Assembly: GCA_944387865.1 (NCBI GenBank)
Contig: CALXGN010000016.1
Location: 1-52,710, forward strand
Source of the DNA: Scatomorpha stercorigallinarum
GTDB lineage: Bacteria > Bacillota > Clostridia > Oscillospirales > Oscillospiraceae
DNA: 52,710 nt
Direction of reading: 5' to 3'
Shown here: positions 41,572 to 49,202 of the stretch, piece after piece
How positions within the stretch are numbered: position 1 is the first letter of the stretch
Layout of the letters: each line of letters starts with the position of its first letter
Program-made: the position numbers and the translations under genes
Notes under the pieces: model-generated
What the model was told of the DNA's origin: nothing
Database searches by the model: none
What the model saw: the letters and a program-made list of their open reading frames with translations, nothing else

Positions 41572-42234
41572 ATGAACGTATTTGATATCATCGGCCCGGT
41601 GATGATCGGGCCTTCCAGCTCGCACACGGCGGGGGCCGTGCGCCTGGGGCGCATCGCGCGCCGGCTGCTGGGGGAAGAGGCGGTGCGCGCGGAGATATCG
41701 CTCTCCGGCTCCTTCGCGGAGACCTACCGCGGCCACGGCACGGACAAGGCCCTGGTGGCGGGCATCATGGGGCTGCACTCCGACGACGGGCGCATCCGCC
41801 ATTCGCTGGAGCTGGCGCGCGATGCGGGCCTGGAAGTGGCCATCCGCGAGGTGAGCATACCCGGCGCGCACCCCAACACGGCGCGGCTGGAGCTGACGGG
41901 CCGCTCCGGGCGGCGCGCGGCGGTGCAGGGCGCGAGCGTGGGCGGCGGCAATGTGCTGATAACGTCCATCAACGGCATGGACGTGGCCTTCACCGGGCAG
42001 TACAACACTATCCTCGTGCGCCACCTGGACAAGCCGGGCGCCATCGCCGCCGTGACGCAGTTCATGGCCGGCTCGGGCGTGAACATCGGCAATTTCCGCC
42101 TCTCCCGCGAGCGGCGCGGGGGCGAGGCGCTGATGACCATCGAGGTGGACGGGGACGTGTCCGACGCGCTGATGGAGGAGCTGCGCGCGCTGCCGCCCGT
42201 GCAGCAGGCCGTGCTCATCCGGGCCATGATGTGA
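41572..42234 (+). CDS. sdaAB: L-serine dehydratase, iron-sulfur type, beta subunit
   Basis: The 220-residue subunit starts with FDIIGPVMIGPSSSHTAGAVRLG, the serine dehydratase beta signature. A C-terminal ACT domain follows (ILVRHLDKPGAIAAVTQFMAGSGVNIG) that may sense serine. With the alpha subunit it deaminates L-serine to pyruvate and ammonia under anaerobic conditions. The RBS is GGGAGGGG. It is the first gene of a two-gene operon. Confidence 0.94.
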   Translation: MNVFDIIGPVMIGPSSSHTAGAVRLGRIARRLLGEEAVRAEISLSGSFAETYRGHGTDKALVAGIMGLHSDDGRIRHSLELARDAGLEVAIREVSIPGAHPNTARLELTGRSGRRAAVQGASVGGGNVLITSINGMDVAFTGQYNTILVRHLDKPGAIAAVTQFMAGSGVNIGNFRLSRERRGGEALMTIEVDGDVSDALMEELRALPPVQQAVLIRAMM

Positions 42235-42245
42235 GGAGGTGCGCC

Positions 42246-43130
42246 ATGCTTGAATATAAAACGGTGTCCGCGCTCTGCCGCGCGGCGGAGGAGAGCGGCT
42301 CGGCCATCTCCGCGCTGGTGCTGGCCGACCAGGCCGAGCAGCTGGAGCTGGACGCATCTGAGGTCTACGCGCGCATGGAGCGGCGGCTGTCGGTGATGGA
42401 GGAGGCCATAAAGACGGGCCTTGACGGCGCGCTGCGCTCCGCTTCCGGCCTCACGGGCGGGGACGCCGCGCGCATGTGGGGCTACGCCGCCGGCGGCGGC
42501 ATCTGCGGCGGCTTCGTGGGGCGCTCCATCGCCCGCGCGCTGGCCGTGAGCGAGAACAACGCCGCCATGGGGCGCATCGTGGCCGCGCCCACGGCGGGCT
42601 CCTGCGGGATATTGCCGGGGACGGTGGCGTCCCTGCTGGCGGAGGGTAGGTGTACGCGCGAAGCGGCGGTGATGAGCCTCTTCACGGCCGGGGCCTTCGG
42701 CATGGTGATCGCCCAACGCGCGACCATCGCCGGGGCGGAGGGCGGCTGCCAGGCCGAGTGCGGCAGCGCCTCCGCCATGGCGGCGGCGGCCCTGGCGGAG
42801 CTGATGGGCGGCTCGCCGGGGCAGTGCGCGGAGGCCTGCGCCATGGCCATCAAGAGCCAGCTGGGGCTGGTGTGCGACCCGGTGGCGGGGCTGGTGGAGA
42901 TACCCTGCATCAAGCGCAACGCCGCCGGCGTGATGATCGCCTTCGCCGCGGCGGAGATGGCCCTGGCGGGCATCAAAAGCAAGATCCCCGCCGACGAGTG
43001 CATAGACGCCATGCGCGCCGTGGGCGAGAGCCTGCCCAGCTCGCTGCGCGAGACGGCCCGCGGCGGCCTGGCCGTCACCCCCACGGGCGAGCTGCTGCGC
43101 CGCCAGGTGTTCGGCGAGCGGGAAAAATAG
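42246..43130 (+). CDS. sdaAA: L-serine dehydratase, iron-sulfur type, alpha subunit
   Basis: This 294-residue catalytic subunit has the GSCGILPG motif and further Cys residues (EGGCQAECGSAS, CAEACAMAIKSQLGLVCDP) that bind the oxygen-sensitive 4Fe-4S cluster used to remove the serine hydroxyl. The ATG at 42246 follows GAGGAGGTG, 11 bases after the beta stop. A bidirectional terminator follows. Confidence 0.94.
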   Translation: MLEYKTVSALCRAAEESGSAISALVLADQAEQLELDASEVYARMERRLSVMEEAIKTGLDGALRSASGLTGGDAARMWGYAAGGGICGGFVGRSIARALAVSENNAAMGRIVAAPTAGSCGILPGTVASLLAEGRCTREAAVMSLFTAGAFGMVIAQRATIAGAEGGCQAECGSASAMAAAALAELMGGSPGQCAEACAMAIKSQLGLVCDPVAGLVEIPCIKRNAAGVMIAFAAAEMALAGIKSKIPADECIDAMRAVGESLPSSLRETARGGLAVTPTGELLRRQVFGEREK

Positions 43131-43144
43131 GCCAGAAAGCGCAA

Positions 43145-43180
43145 AAATATCCCCCGGCGGGGCTCCGCCGGGGGATATTT
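43145..43180. terminator. Bidirectional terminator between sdaAA and the LacI gene
   Basis: A 16-bp perfect stem (AAATATCCCCCGGCGG at 43145-43160, complement at 43165-43180) has an A-run before it and a short T-run after it. It touches the stop codon of the leftward LacI gene. Confidence 0.85.
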
Positions 43181-44205
43181 CAGTTCGTCTGGCCGGGCTC
43201 GGGGAAGGAATCGCGGAAGGCGACCTCCGGCTGGAGGACGATGTGCGCCTTCGGGTCGCCGCGGCGGGAGATGAGGTTGAGGCAGAGCTTCAGCGCCTCC
43301 GACGCCACGCTCTGCATCTTCAGGTCGATGGTGCTGAGCGAGGGCGAGGTGAAGCGGCAGAGGCTGGCGGGGCCGGCGGTGGTGGTCAGCAGCAGCGTGT
43401 CCCGCCCCACGGCCACGCCGAATTCGTTCAGCGCGGCCAGCAGCCCGCGGGCGATCTCCTCCTGGTTGCAGAAGATGGCGCGGCTGACGAGCTTTTTCTG
43501 CACCAGCTTGATGCCCAGCTCATAGCCGCTCTCGGCGCTGGCCTCGCAGAAATAGGCGCTGTTCTCCGCCGACAGCCCCAGCTCCGCCCAGCGGCCGGCA
43601 AAGGCGTCCTTGCGGGCGTTGGTGGCCACGTGGAACTGGTGCTCCCAGACGGTGGCGACCGTCTGCGGGCGGATGGCGGCGATCAGCTCGCAGGCGCGGC
43701 GGCCGGCGGCGCGGTGGTCGATGGTGACGCAGGGGTAGCCCGGCAGCGTGCGGTTGACGAGCACCGTGGGCGTGAGGAAGCTGCTGCCCGAGAGGAACTC
43801 CATGTCGCTCTGCGAGGCGCCTGCTATCAGCTGGCCGGCGTAGAGCTGCGAGGAGAGCGCGTCGCGCCGCTCCGGCAGCGTGCCCGGCTGGTAGAACTGG
43901 ATGTTGACCTCCAGCGGCTCGGAGAGGAGCTGCGTCACCTGGTTGACGGCGCGCATGATGGCGATCATCGGCTGCTCGAAATAACGCCAGGGCCAGTAGA
44001 GGGCGACGCTCAGCTGCTGCGGGCTGTCCGTGCTCAGGCGCTTGGCGTTGGTGTTGGGGCGGTAATTGAGCGCCTCCGCCGCGGCGAGTATCTTTTCCTG
44101 TGTGGCCTTGGAGATGCGCCGCTCGTCCCCGCGGCCGTTGAGCACGTAAGAGACGGTGGCGGCCGAGGTCTGGCACAGTTTGGCGATGTCGTAGATGGTG
44201 GCCAT
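43180..44205 (-). CDS. LacI-family transcriptional regulator
   Basis: The 341-residue protein has the LacI helix-turn-helix at residues 2-26 (ATIYDIAKLCQTSAATVSYVLNG) and the hinge helix YRPNTNAKRLS. A periplasmic-binding-protein-like core follows (VLVNRTLPGYPCVTIDHRAAGRRA) for an effector, usually a sugar or nucleoside. No sugar genes are visible, so the target is unknown. A 7-bp inverted pair ATGTCGG/CCGACAT about 16-55 bases before the start could be its own operator. Confidence 0.9.
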   Translation of the reverse strand: MATIYDIAKLCQTSAATVSYVLNGRGDERRISKATQEKILAAAEALNYRPNTNAKRLSTDSPQQLSVALYWPWRYFEQPMIAIMRAVNQVTQLLSEPLEVNIQFYQPGTLPERRDALSSQLYAGQLIAGASQSDMEFLSGSSFLTPTVLVNRTLPGYPCVTIDHRAAGRRACELIAAIRPQTVATVWEHQFHVATNARKDAFAGRWAELGLSAENSAYFCEASAESGYELGIKLVQKKLVSRAIFCNQEEIARGLLAALNEFGVAVGRDTLLLTTTAGPASLCRFTSPSLSTIDLKMQSVASEALKLCLNLISRRGDPKAHIVLQPEVAFRDSFPEPGQTN

Positions 44206-44321
44206 GGCAGCTCCTTAAATATGTCGGTATTTGCGGCCGCCCCCGGCGGCCGACATTTATCATACGCCCAAAAGCGGTGAAAAGTCAATGCCGGCTTTCA
44301 CTTTTGGCGCGGAAGCACAAC

Positions 44322-44352
44322 GCGGGCTGCGGTGGTCAGCCGCAGCCCGCGC
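44322..44352. terminator. Strong GC hairpin between the MBL and LacI genes
   Basis: CGCGGGCTGCGG (44322-44333) pairs perfectly with 44341-44352 around a 7-base loop, 40 bases after the stop of the leftward MBL gene. There is no good T-run, so termination efficiency is uncertain. Confidence 0.5.
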
Positions 44353-44392
44353 CGTGTCAAAATGTGAAAGGAGAGAAAGGGTAAAAGCGTTT

Positions 44393-45277
44393 TCAGTCCT
44401 GCGTCTCCCACGCCAGGCCGAAGCGGTACCACTTGTGGTGCTCCAGCTGCATCATGGCGGCGGTGGGGACGCGCTCTTTTATCACCTGCGCGAAGCGGCC
44501 GACGAAGGCCTCCGCGCTGAACTGGCCGTCCACCAGATAGGCCTCCTTGGCCTCCGGCGGGAGCATCTGGTCGATGAGCTCCGGGCGCGAGCGCAGCAGC
44601 GGCTCGGTGAGGTCGTGGTGGTGCGGGACGACCACCTTCGCGCCGATGGCCTGCACCAGCACGGCGAAGACCTCGGGGTCCTGCTTGGGGCTGAGGTGCA
44701 TGCAGGCGACGTCCGGGCGCAGGCCGGCGAAGCGGTACTTCTGGTCGGGCGTGGTCTGGCCGGCCCAGACGAGCACGCGCGTGCCGTCCGCGGCGGTGAT
44801 AAGGTAGTTTTGCAGTTCCATGGAGCCATACCAGCCGGTGAGGCTGTCGAGCGAGCTCACGTCGCTGTCGAACTCCGCCGGGCGGTAGACGCCGCGGGCG
44901 TTTTCCGTGTGGCGGCCGGCGTAGACGTTTATCTTCACGTCGTCGAACTGGTACTCCTCGCCGGGGCGTACGCGGTAGACGTTCGTCAGGCTGACGCGCT
45001 GCTCGCGGCAGAGGGCGTCCACGGAGAGGTCGCCCACGAAGAGGCGGGCCTTGGGGAACTTTGCGAGGATGGCGGCTATGTCCTGCGCGTGGTCGAAGTG
45101 GACGTGCGAGAGCAGGATATAGTCCGCGCGCTCAATCTTTTCAAGCGGGAAGGGATAGACGTCCGAGCTGTCCAGCCAGGGGTCCACCAGCAGGTGGGCC
45201 CCGCCGGGCAGTACCATCTCGAAGCCGGCCGTGTTCAGCCAGCGGACGCGGACGCCGTTGTCGAGCATGGTCGCCAT
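44393..45277 (-). CDS. MBL-fold hydrolase, UlaG-like
   Basis: The 294-residue protein starts with an UlaG-like strand (VRWLNTAGFEMVLPGGAHLLVDPWL). It has the MBL motif LSHVHFDHA near residue 57 and later PHHHDLTEP and HLSPKQDPE segments that provide metal ligands. UlaG acts on L-ascorbate-6-phosphate lactone, but many relatives have other substrates. Start could be residue 1 or Met4. It precedes, in the direction of transcription, nothing but the terminator hairpin. It follows the truncated transporter at 45299 and may share its transcript. Confidence 0.8.
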   Translation of the reverse strand: MATMLDNGVRVRWLNTAGFEMVLPGGAHLLVDPWLDSSDVYPFPLEKIERADYILLSHVHFDHAQDIAAILAKFPKARLFVGDLSVDALCREQRVSLTNVYRVRPGEEYQFDDVKINVYAGRHTENARGVYRPAEFDSDVSSLDSLTGWYGSMELQNYLITAADGTRVLVWAGQTTPDQKYRFAGLRPDVACMHLSPKQDPEVFAVLVQAIGAKVVVPHHHDLTEPLLRSRPELIDQMLPPEAKEAYLVDGQFSAEAFVGRFAQVIKERVPTAAMMQLEHHKWYRFGLAWETQD

Positions 45278-45298
45278 ATGCTATACCTTCCTGCGCTG

Positions 45299-46294
45299 TC
45301 AGACGAGCATCGGGATGAGGACGCCGAGCACCAGCAGGGCCAGCGCGCCGCCGAGGCGGGTGGAGATGCTGGCGAACGGGAACAGGTCCATGCGCTTGGA
45401 GACCTGGCAGTTGACGAGGTCGCCGGTGCCGCCGATGTCGCAGGAGCAGCAGCCGATGGAGATGGCGCTCTCGATGGGGTACATACCGAACAGGCGGCCG
45501 AAGATGCCGGCGGCGATGACGAAGGTGAGGATGACGCAGGTGACCATGAGGAAGAACTTGATGCTCATGGCGTCGGCCAGGACGGTGAGGTCGATGGCGG
45601 TGATGCCGACGCAGACCATCATCGCCGGCAGGAAGAGGCCGGTGACCAGGTCGGAGGCCCAGGCCAGGCAGTCGATGATGCGCTGGGGCACGATGTTGAC
45701 GATCTTGATGACGATGCAGAGGATGATCAGCCAGACGATGTAGTTGAGGTTGATGAAGGAAGCGGTCAGGTTGGCGATGATATTGGAGACCGCAAAGAGC
45801 ACCGCGCCGAAGAGGACGCCGCAGAACAGGGAGCTGATCTTGCCGTCGAACTTGGCGTGCTCGGTGTTGACCTCGATCTGCTTGCCGGTGCGGACCAGGT
45901 TGCCGTTGCCGGTCCAGCTGGGCTTCACGCGGCCGACGGCGTCGAGGACGCCGGAGAGCACGATGGCTTCCACATTGGCCAGGGACATGGCCGCGACCAT
46001 GATGCCGATGAGGGCGTCGCCGTCGATGCCGGCCTCGTTGAGCATGGCGGGGATGCTGACCAGCGGGCCGCTGGAGCCGCCGGAGAAGATGGGGAAGGAG
46101 TAGACGACCAGGGAGTTGAAGAGGTCGTAGCCCAGCAGGGGGCCGACCAGGCAGGCCACGCCGATGGTGGCGAACATGGAGAGTATCAGCACGGGGATGT
46201 AGCGCAGTATGGCCTTCATCAGCAGCTTGCGGTCAAGCCGGCCGAGCACCGCGCCGCACATCAGCATGGCCGTGGCCGCGAGGATACTGAAGGG
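45299..46294 (-). pseudogene. 2-hydroxycarboxylate transporter (CitS type), N-terminus missing
   Basis: The C-terminal part is clear: CDIGGTGDLVNCQVSKRMDL and FASISTRLGGALALLVLG match the conserved end of CitS/MalP-type carriers. A first-half loop SGGSSGPLVSIP with nearby helices is also present. About 320-330 residues remain of a usual 420-450. The first ATG in frame is at 46267, and family-like sequence continues to about 46294, where the frame stops inside an aconitase-type gene. The carrier probably exchanged citrate, malate or a similar acid with Na+. It is broken by the junction near 46,280. Confidence 0.82.
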
Positions 46295-46622
46295 GCATCA
46301 CGTGCCGAACCACGTGAAGTTCATCGTCACCTGCGCCACCAACGCCATCTACAAGGCCGCCATGGAGGCCGGGTACATCCAGATATTCGCCGAGGCCGGC
46401 GCCATGGTCACGCAGCCCTATTGCAGCCTCTGCCAGGGCCGCGGCGGCGGCGTGGTGGGCGAAAATGAGGTCATCCTCGCCACCAATAACCGCAACTTCC
46501 TCGGCCGCATGGGCCCCGCCTCCAGCCGGATATTCCTCGGCAGCCCGGCGACCATCGCCGTGTCCGCCCTCACCGGGCGCATCACCGACCCGCGGGCTTT
46601 CATCGCGGCCCTGGACGCCTGA
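46272..46622 (+). pseudogene. Aconitase/LeuC-type dehydratase large subunit, C-terminal fragment
   Basis: About 116 residues from VAARILKG to FIAALDA match the end of 3-isopropylmalate/homoaconitate-type dehydratase large subunits. QPYCSLCQG holds two cluster Cys residues, NNRNFLGRMG is a substrate-binding block, and PATIAVSAL-GRITDP ends the domain. Some 300 N-terminal residues and the first cluster Cys are missing. The fragment starts exactly where the leftward transporter loses its N-terminus. No small subunit follows in the window. Confidence 0.85.
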
Positions 46623-46683
46623 GCCGATAACAGCGCGGGCCCGGACAGCCTGCCCGGGCCCGCCAGTATGAGGAGACTGAGAA

Positions 46684-47070
46684 ATGTTTGCTTTGAACAG
46701 CATCGTGGCCGCGGCGGCCGTTGCCCAGACGGGCGGCGACGGCTCCATAGTGGCCGTCGCCGCCGTGGCGGCCGTGGGCGTCATAGTCGCGGTCATCCGC
46801 AAGAAAAAGGCCCTCCGCGCCTACCGCGAGCGCGCCGCCGCGGCCGCCCCCGCCCCCGCCGGAGAGGCCCCTGCTTCCGCCCCCGCCCCGGCGGCGCCGT
46901 CCGCGAGCGCCGCCCGGCCCGCCACCGCCGCCGCCCCCACGGGCGAGGTGGAGCTCTCCGGCGTCAGCGAGCGCGAGGCGGCGATGATCATGGCCATCGT
47001 GGCCAACGCCATCGGCAAGCCCCCCGCACAGCTCCGCTTCCATTCCATCAAGGAGGTCAAGAGACCATGA
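46684..47070 (+). CDS. Na+-pumping decarboxylase gamma-type (OadG-like) subunit
   Basis: The 128-residue protein has one membrane helix (SIVAVAAVAAVGVIVAVI, residues about 20-38), an Ala/Pro-rich linker and a short C-terminal folded part ending HSIKEVKRP. This layout matches gamma/delta subunits of methylmalonyl-CoA or oxaloacetate decarboxylases that anchor the complex. It has a GAGGAG site and overlaps the biotin carrier start by four bases. Confidence 0.75.
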   Translation: MFALNSIVAAAAVAQTGGDGSIVAVAAVAAVGVIVAVIRKKKALRAYRERAAAAAPAPAGEAPASAPAPAAPSASAARPATAAAPTGEVELSGVSEREAAMIMAIVANAIGKPPAQLRFHSIKEVKRP

Positions 47071-47459
47071 AATATGTTGTCACCCTCAACGACAGGGAGT
47101 ACGAGGTGGACGTGGACGTCTGCGACGCGGCCATCGTCAGCGAGCGCACGGCCGCGCCCGCCGCCCCGGCTCCCGCCGCGCCCGCGGCGGCGCCCGCCCC
47201 CGCCCCGGCCGCCGAGGCCGCCCCCGCGCCCGTCGCCCCCGCCGGCGGCGAGACCGTGGATTCCCCCCTGCCCGGCAAGGTGCTGAGCGTGGCCGTCTCC
47301 GCCGGCCAGGCCGTGAAGTCCGGCCAGGTGATGCTGGTCATCGAGGCCATGAAGATGGAAAACGAGATCCTCGCCCCGCGCGACTGCACGGTAAAGCAGC
47401 TCTTAGTGAGCGCGGGCACCCCCGTCGAGAGCGGCACGCCGCTGGCCGTCATCGGCTGA
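47067..47459 (+). CDS. Biotin carboxyl carrier subunit of the Na+ pump
   Basis: The 130-residue protein has an N-terminal MKYVVTLNDREYEVDV strand set, a long Ala/Pro linker and a C-terminal biotinyl domain. The biotinylated lysine is in VIEAMKMENEI. It shuttles the carboxyl group from the carboxyltransferase to the membrane beta subunit. The start overlaps the previous stop (ATGA), with GGAGGTC upstream. Confidence 0.92.
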   Translation: MKYVVTLNDREYEVDVDVCDAAIVSERTAAPAAPAPAAPAAAPAPAPAAEAAPAPVAPAGGETVDSPLPGKVLSVAVSAGQAVKSGQVMLVIEAMKMENEILAPRDCTVKQLLVSAGTPVESGTPLAVIG

Positions 47460-47490
47460 GCGGGGCCTCGCGTCCGGGAGGTATCTGAAC

Positions 47491-48597
47491 ATGGAGCTAT
47501 TCCTCGACCTGTTTTCCAACGTCATGAACTTCACATGGCAGCAGATCTTGATGATCGTCATCGGCATGGTGCTGGTGTACCTGGCCATCAAGAAGGAGAT
47601 GGAGCCCTCGCTGCTGCTGCCCATGGGCTTCGGCGCGGTGCTGGTGAACCTGCCGTTCGTCAACACCGAGGCCATCGAGACGCTGTTCAACGCCGGCATC
47701 GCCAGCGAGCTCTTCCCGCTGCTGCTGTTCATCGGCATCGGCGCGATGATAGACTTCGGCCCGCTGTTGAGCAACCCGAAGATGTTCCTCTTCGGCGCGG
47801 CGGCGCAGTTCGGCATCTTCTTCACGCTGGTCGTGGCCGTGGTGCTGGGCTTCGGGCTCACCGACGCCGCCTGCGCGGCCATCATCGCCGCGGCGGACGG
47901 CCCCACCAGCATCTACGTTGCCAACTACTTCCAGAGCACCTATCAGGGCGCCATCATGGTGGCCGCCTACTCCTACATGGCCCTGGTGCCTATCATCCAG
48001 CCGCCCATCATCAAGGCGGTGACGACAAAAAAAGAGCGCATGATACGCATGGAGTACTCGCCCAGCAACGTGAGCAAGACCACGCGCATCCTCTTCCCCG
48101 TGTTCGTCACCATCATCGCCGGCACCGTGGCCCCCAAGAGCGCGGAGCTCATCGGCTTTTTGATGTTCGGCAACCTGATACGCGAATGCGGCGTGCTGGA
48201 CAGCCTCAGCCAGAGCGCCCAGCACGAGCTGGCCAACCTCATCACGCTGCTGCTGGGCCTCTCCGTGGCCTTCCGCATGAAGGCGGAGCTGTTCGTCACC
48301 TGGAACACCCTGCTGATACTGGCCCTGGGCCTGGTGGGCTTTGTGTTCGACACGGTGGGCGGCGTGTTCTTCGCCAAGTTCCTCAACCTGTTCTCCAAGA
48401 AAAAGATCAACCCGATGATCGGCGCCGCGGGCATCTCCGCCTTCCCCATGGCCTCCCGCATGGTGCACAAGCTGGGCCGGGAGGAGGACCCCAACAACTT
48501 CCTGCTCATGCACGCCGCGGGCGCCAACGTCAGCGGACAGATAGCCTCGGTCATCGCCGGCGGGCTCATCATCACGCTCGTCGAGCAGCTGCTGTGA
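47491..48597 (+). CDS. Na+-pumping decarboxylase beta subunit (OadB/MmdB family)
   Basis: The 368-residue multi-helix protein decarboxylates carboxybiotin and exports Na+. Family landmarks are FIGIGAMIDFGPLLSNPKM, AADGPTSIYVANYF (the loop with the essential Asp) and the end ANVSGQIASVIAGGLI. It is full-length. The alpha (carboxyltransferase) subunit that fixes the substrate as malonyl-, glutaconyl-, methylmalonyl-CoA or oxaloacetate is not encoded in this window, so the substrate is undecided. Confidence 0.93.
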   Translation: MELFLDLFSNVMNFTWQQILMIVIGMVLVYLAIKKEMEPSLLLPMGFGAVLVNLPFVNTEAIETLFNAGIASELFPLLLFIGIGAMIDFGPLLSNPKMFLFGAAAQFGIFFTLVVAVVLGFGLTDAACAAIIAAADGPTSIYVANYFQSTYQGAIMVAAYSYMALVPIIQPPIIKAVTTKKERMIRMEYSPSNVSKTTRILFPVFVTIIAGTVAPKSAELIGFLMFGNLIRECGVLDSLSQSAQHELANLITLLLGLSVAFRMKAELFVTWNTLLILALGLVGFVFDTVGGVFFAKFLNLFSKKKINPMIGAAGISAFPMASRMVHKLGREEDPNNFLLMHAAGANVSGQIASVIAGGLIITLVEQLL

Positions 48598-48610
48598 GGG
48601 GGTGGCGGAT

Positions 48611-48751
48611 ATGGATACGGCACTGATACTTTCCTGCCTGGGCATCATGCTCAAGGGGATGATCGGCATCTTCATAGTCATCCTGGCCATCTGGGGCCTG
48701 GTCGCGCTGCTGAACTACCTCACCAGCGACATCCCCGGCAAGGATGTCTGA
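48611..48751 (+). CDS. Small OadG-like membrane peptide
   Basis: The 46-residue protein is mostly one helix (GMIGIFIVILAIWGLVALLNYL), with the GMIGIF motif common in small decarboxylase gamma subunits. It starts 13 bases after the beta stop behind GAGGGGGTGG. It is too short for usual gene-calling thresholds. It probably joins the same membrane complex, giving the operon two gamma-like proteins. Confidence 0.7.
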   Translation: MDTALILSCLGIMLKGMIGIFIVILAIWGLVALLNYLTSDIPGKDV

Positions 48752-48776
48752 TCGGCCTCCTTGAGTACAGGAGCAA

Positions 48777-48893
48777 CGCACGTCGCGTAGAACAAAAGCC
48801 GGAGAGCGAGAGCTCTCCGGCTTTTCTGTTATAAGTTTCCGCAAACCTGCCGTAGAGCAGGCCGCAGGCAACTGCCTCCAGGCGCAGCCTGGG
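48777..48893. repeat. 117-bp direct repeat, copy 1
   Basis: The sequence is identical to 49055-49171. It begins CGCACGTCGCGTAG, contains a terminator hairpin and ends CGCAGCCTGGG. Confidence 0.95.
48794..48825. terminator. Terminator inside repeat copy 1
   Basis: AAAAGCCGGAGAGC pairs perfectly over 14 bp around GAGA and is followed by TTTT, ending the decarboxylase operon 43 bases after its last stop. The same hairpin recurs at 49072-49103 and can end the leftward pyrophosphatase gene region. Confidence 0.88.
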
Positions 48894-49030
48894 CCTCCCC
48901 TTTTAAGGGGAGGTGGCCGAGCGTAAGCGAGGCCGGAGGGGTGGTATAGGTCTGCGTTTCTTCGGTAAGATATGCAAAGTTCAAACACCCCTCAGTCAGC
49001 TTCGCTGACAGCTCCCCTTAAAAGGGGAGC
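48894..49030. mobile_element. MITE-like palindromic element
   Basis: The left end CTCCCCTTTTAAGGGGAG and right end CTCCCCTTAAAAGGGGAG are each palindromic. Between them are GGCCGAGCGTAAGCGAGGCC and GTCAGCTTCGCTGAC hairpins and no ORF. Elements of this look are common between genes of gut Clostridia. It sits exactly between the two copies of the 117-bp repeat. Confidence 0.65.
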
Positions 49031-49054
49031 CGAGTCGGCGTACTGTACCACCAG

Positions 49055-49171
49055 CGCACGTCGCGTAGAACAAAAGCCGGAGAGCGAGAGCTCTCCGGCT
49101 TTTCTGTTATAAGTTTCCGCAAACCTGCCGTAGAGCAGGCCGCAGGCAACTGCCTCCAGGCGCAGCCTGGG
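49055..49171. repeat. 117-bp direct repeat, copy 2
   Basis: This is an exact copy of 48777-48893, offset by 278 bases. Positions 49172-49202 to the pyrophosphatase stop contain only a short GC-rich hairpin. Confidence 0.95.
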
Positions 49172-49202
49172 GCCGCAGGCAAGTACCCGCGGCCGTTGGC
49201 CG

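Noticed and set aside
44231..46468. A 745-codon plus-strand open frame opposite the UlaG-like and CitS-like genes
   Set aside because: It is a shadow frame, rich in Asp/Gly/His/Val without any fold. The minus-strand proteins are recognised families.
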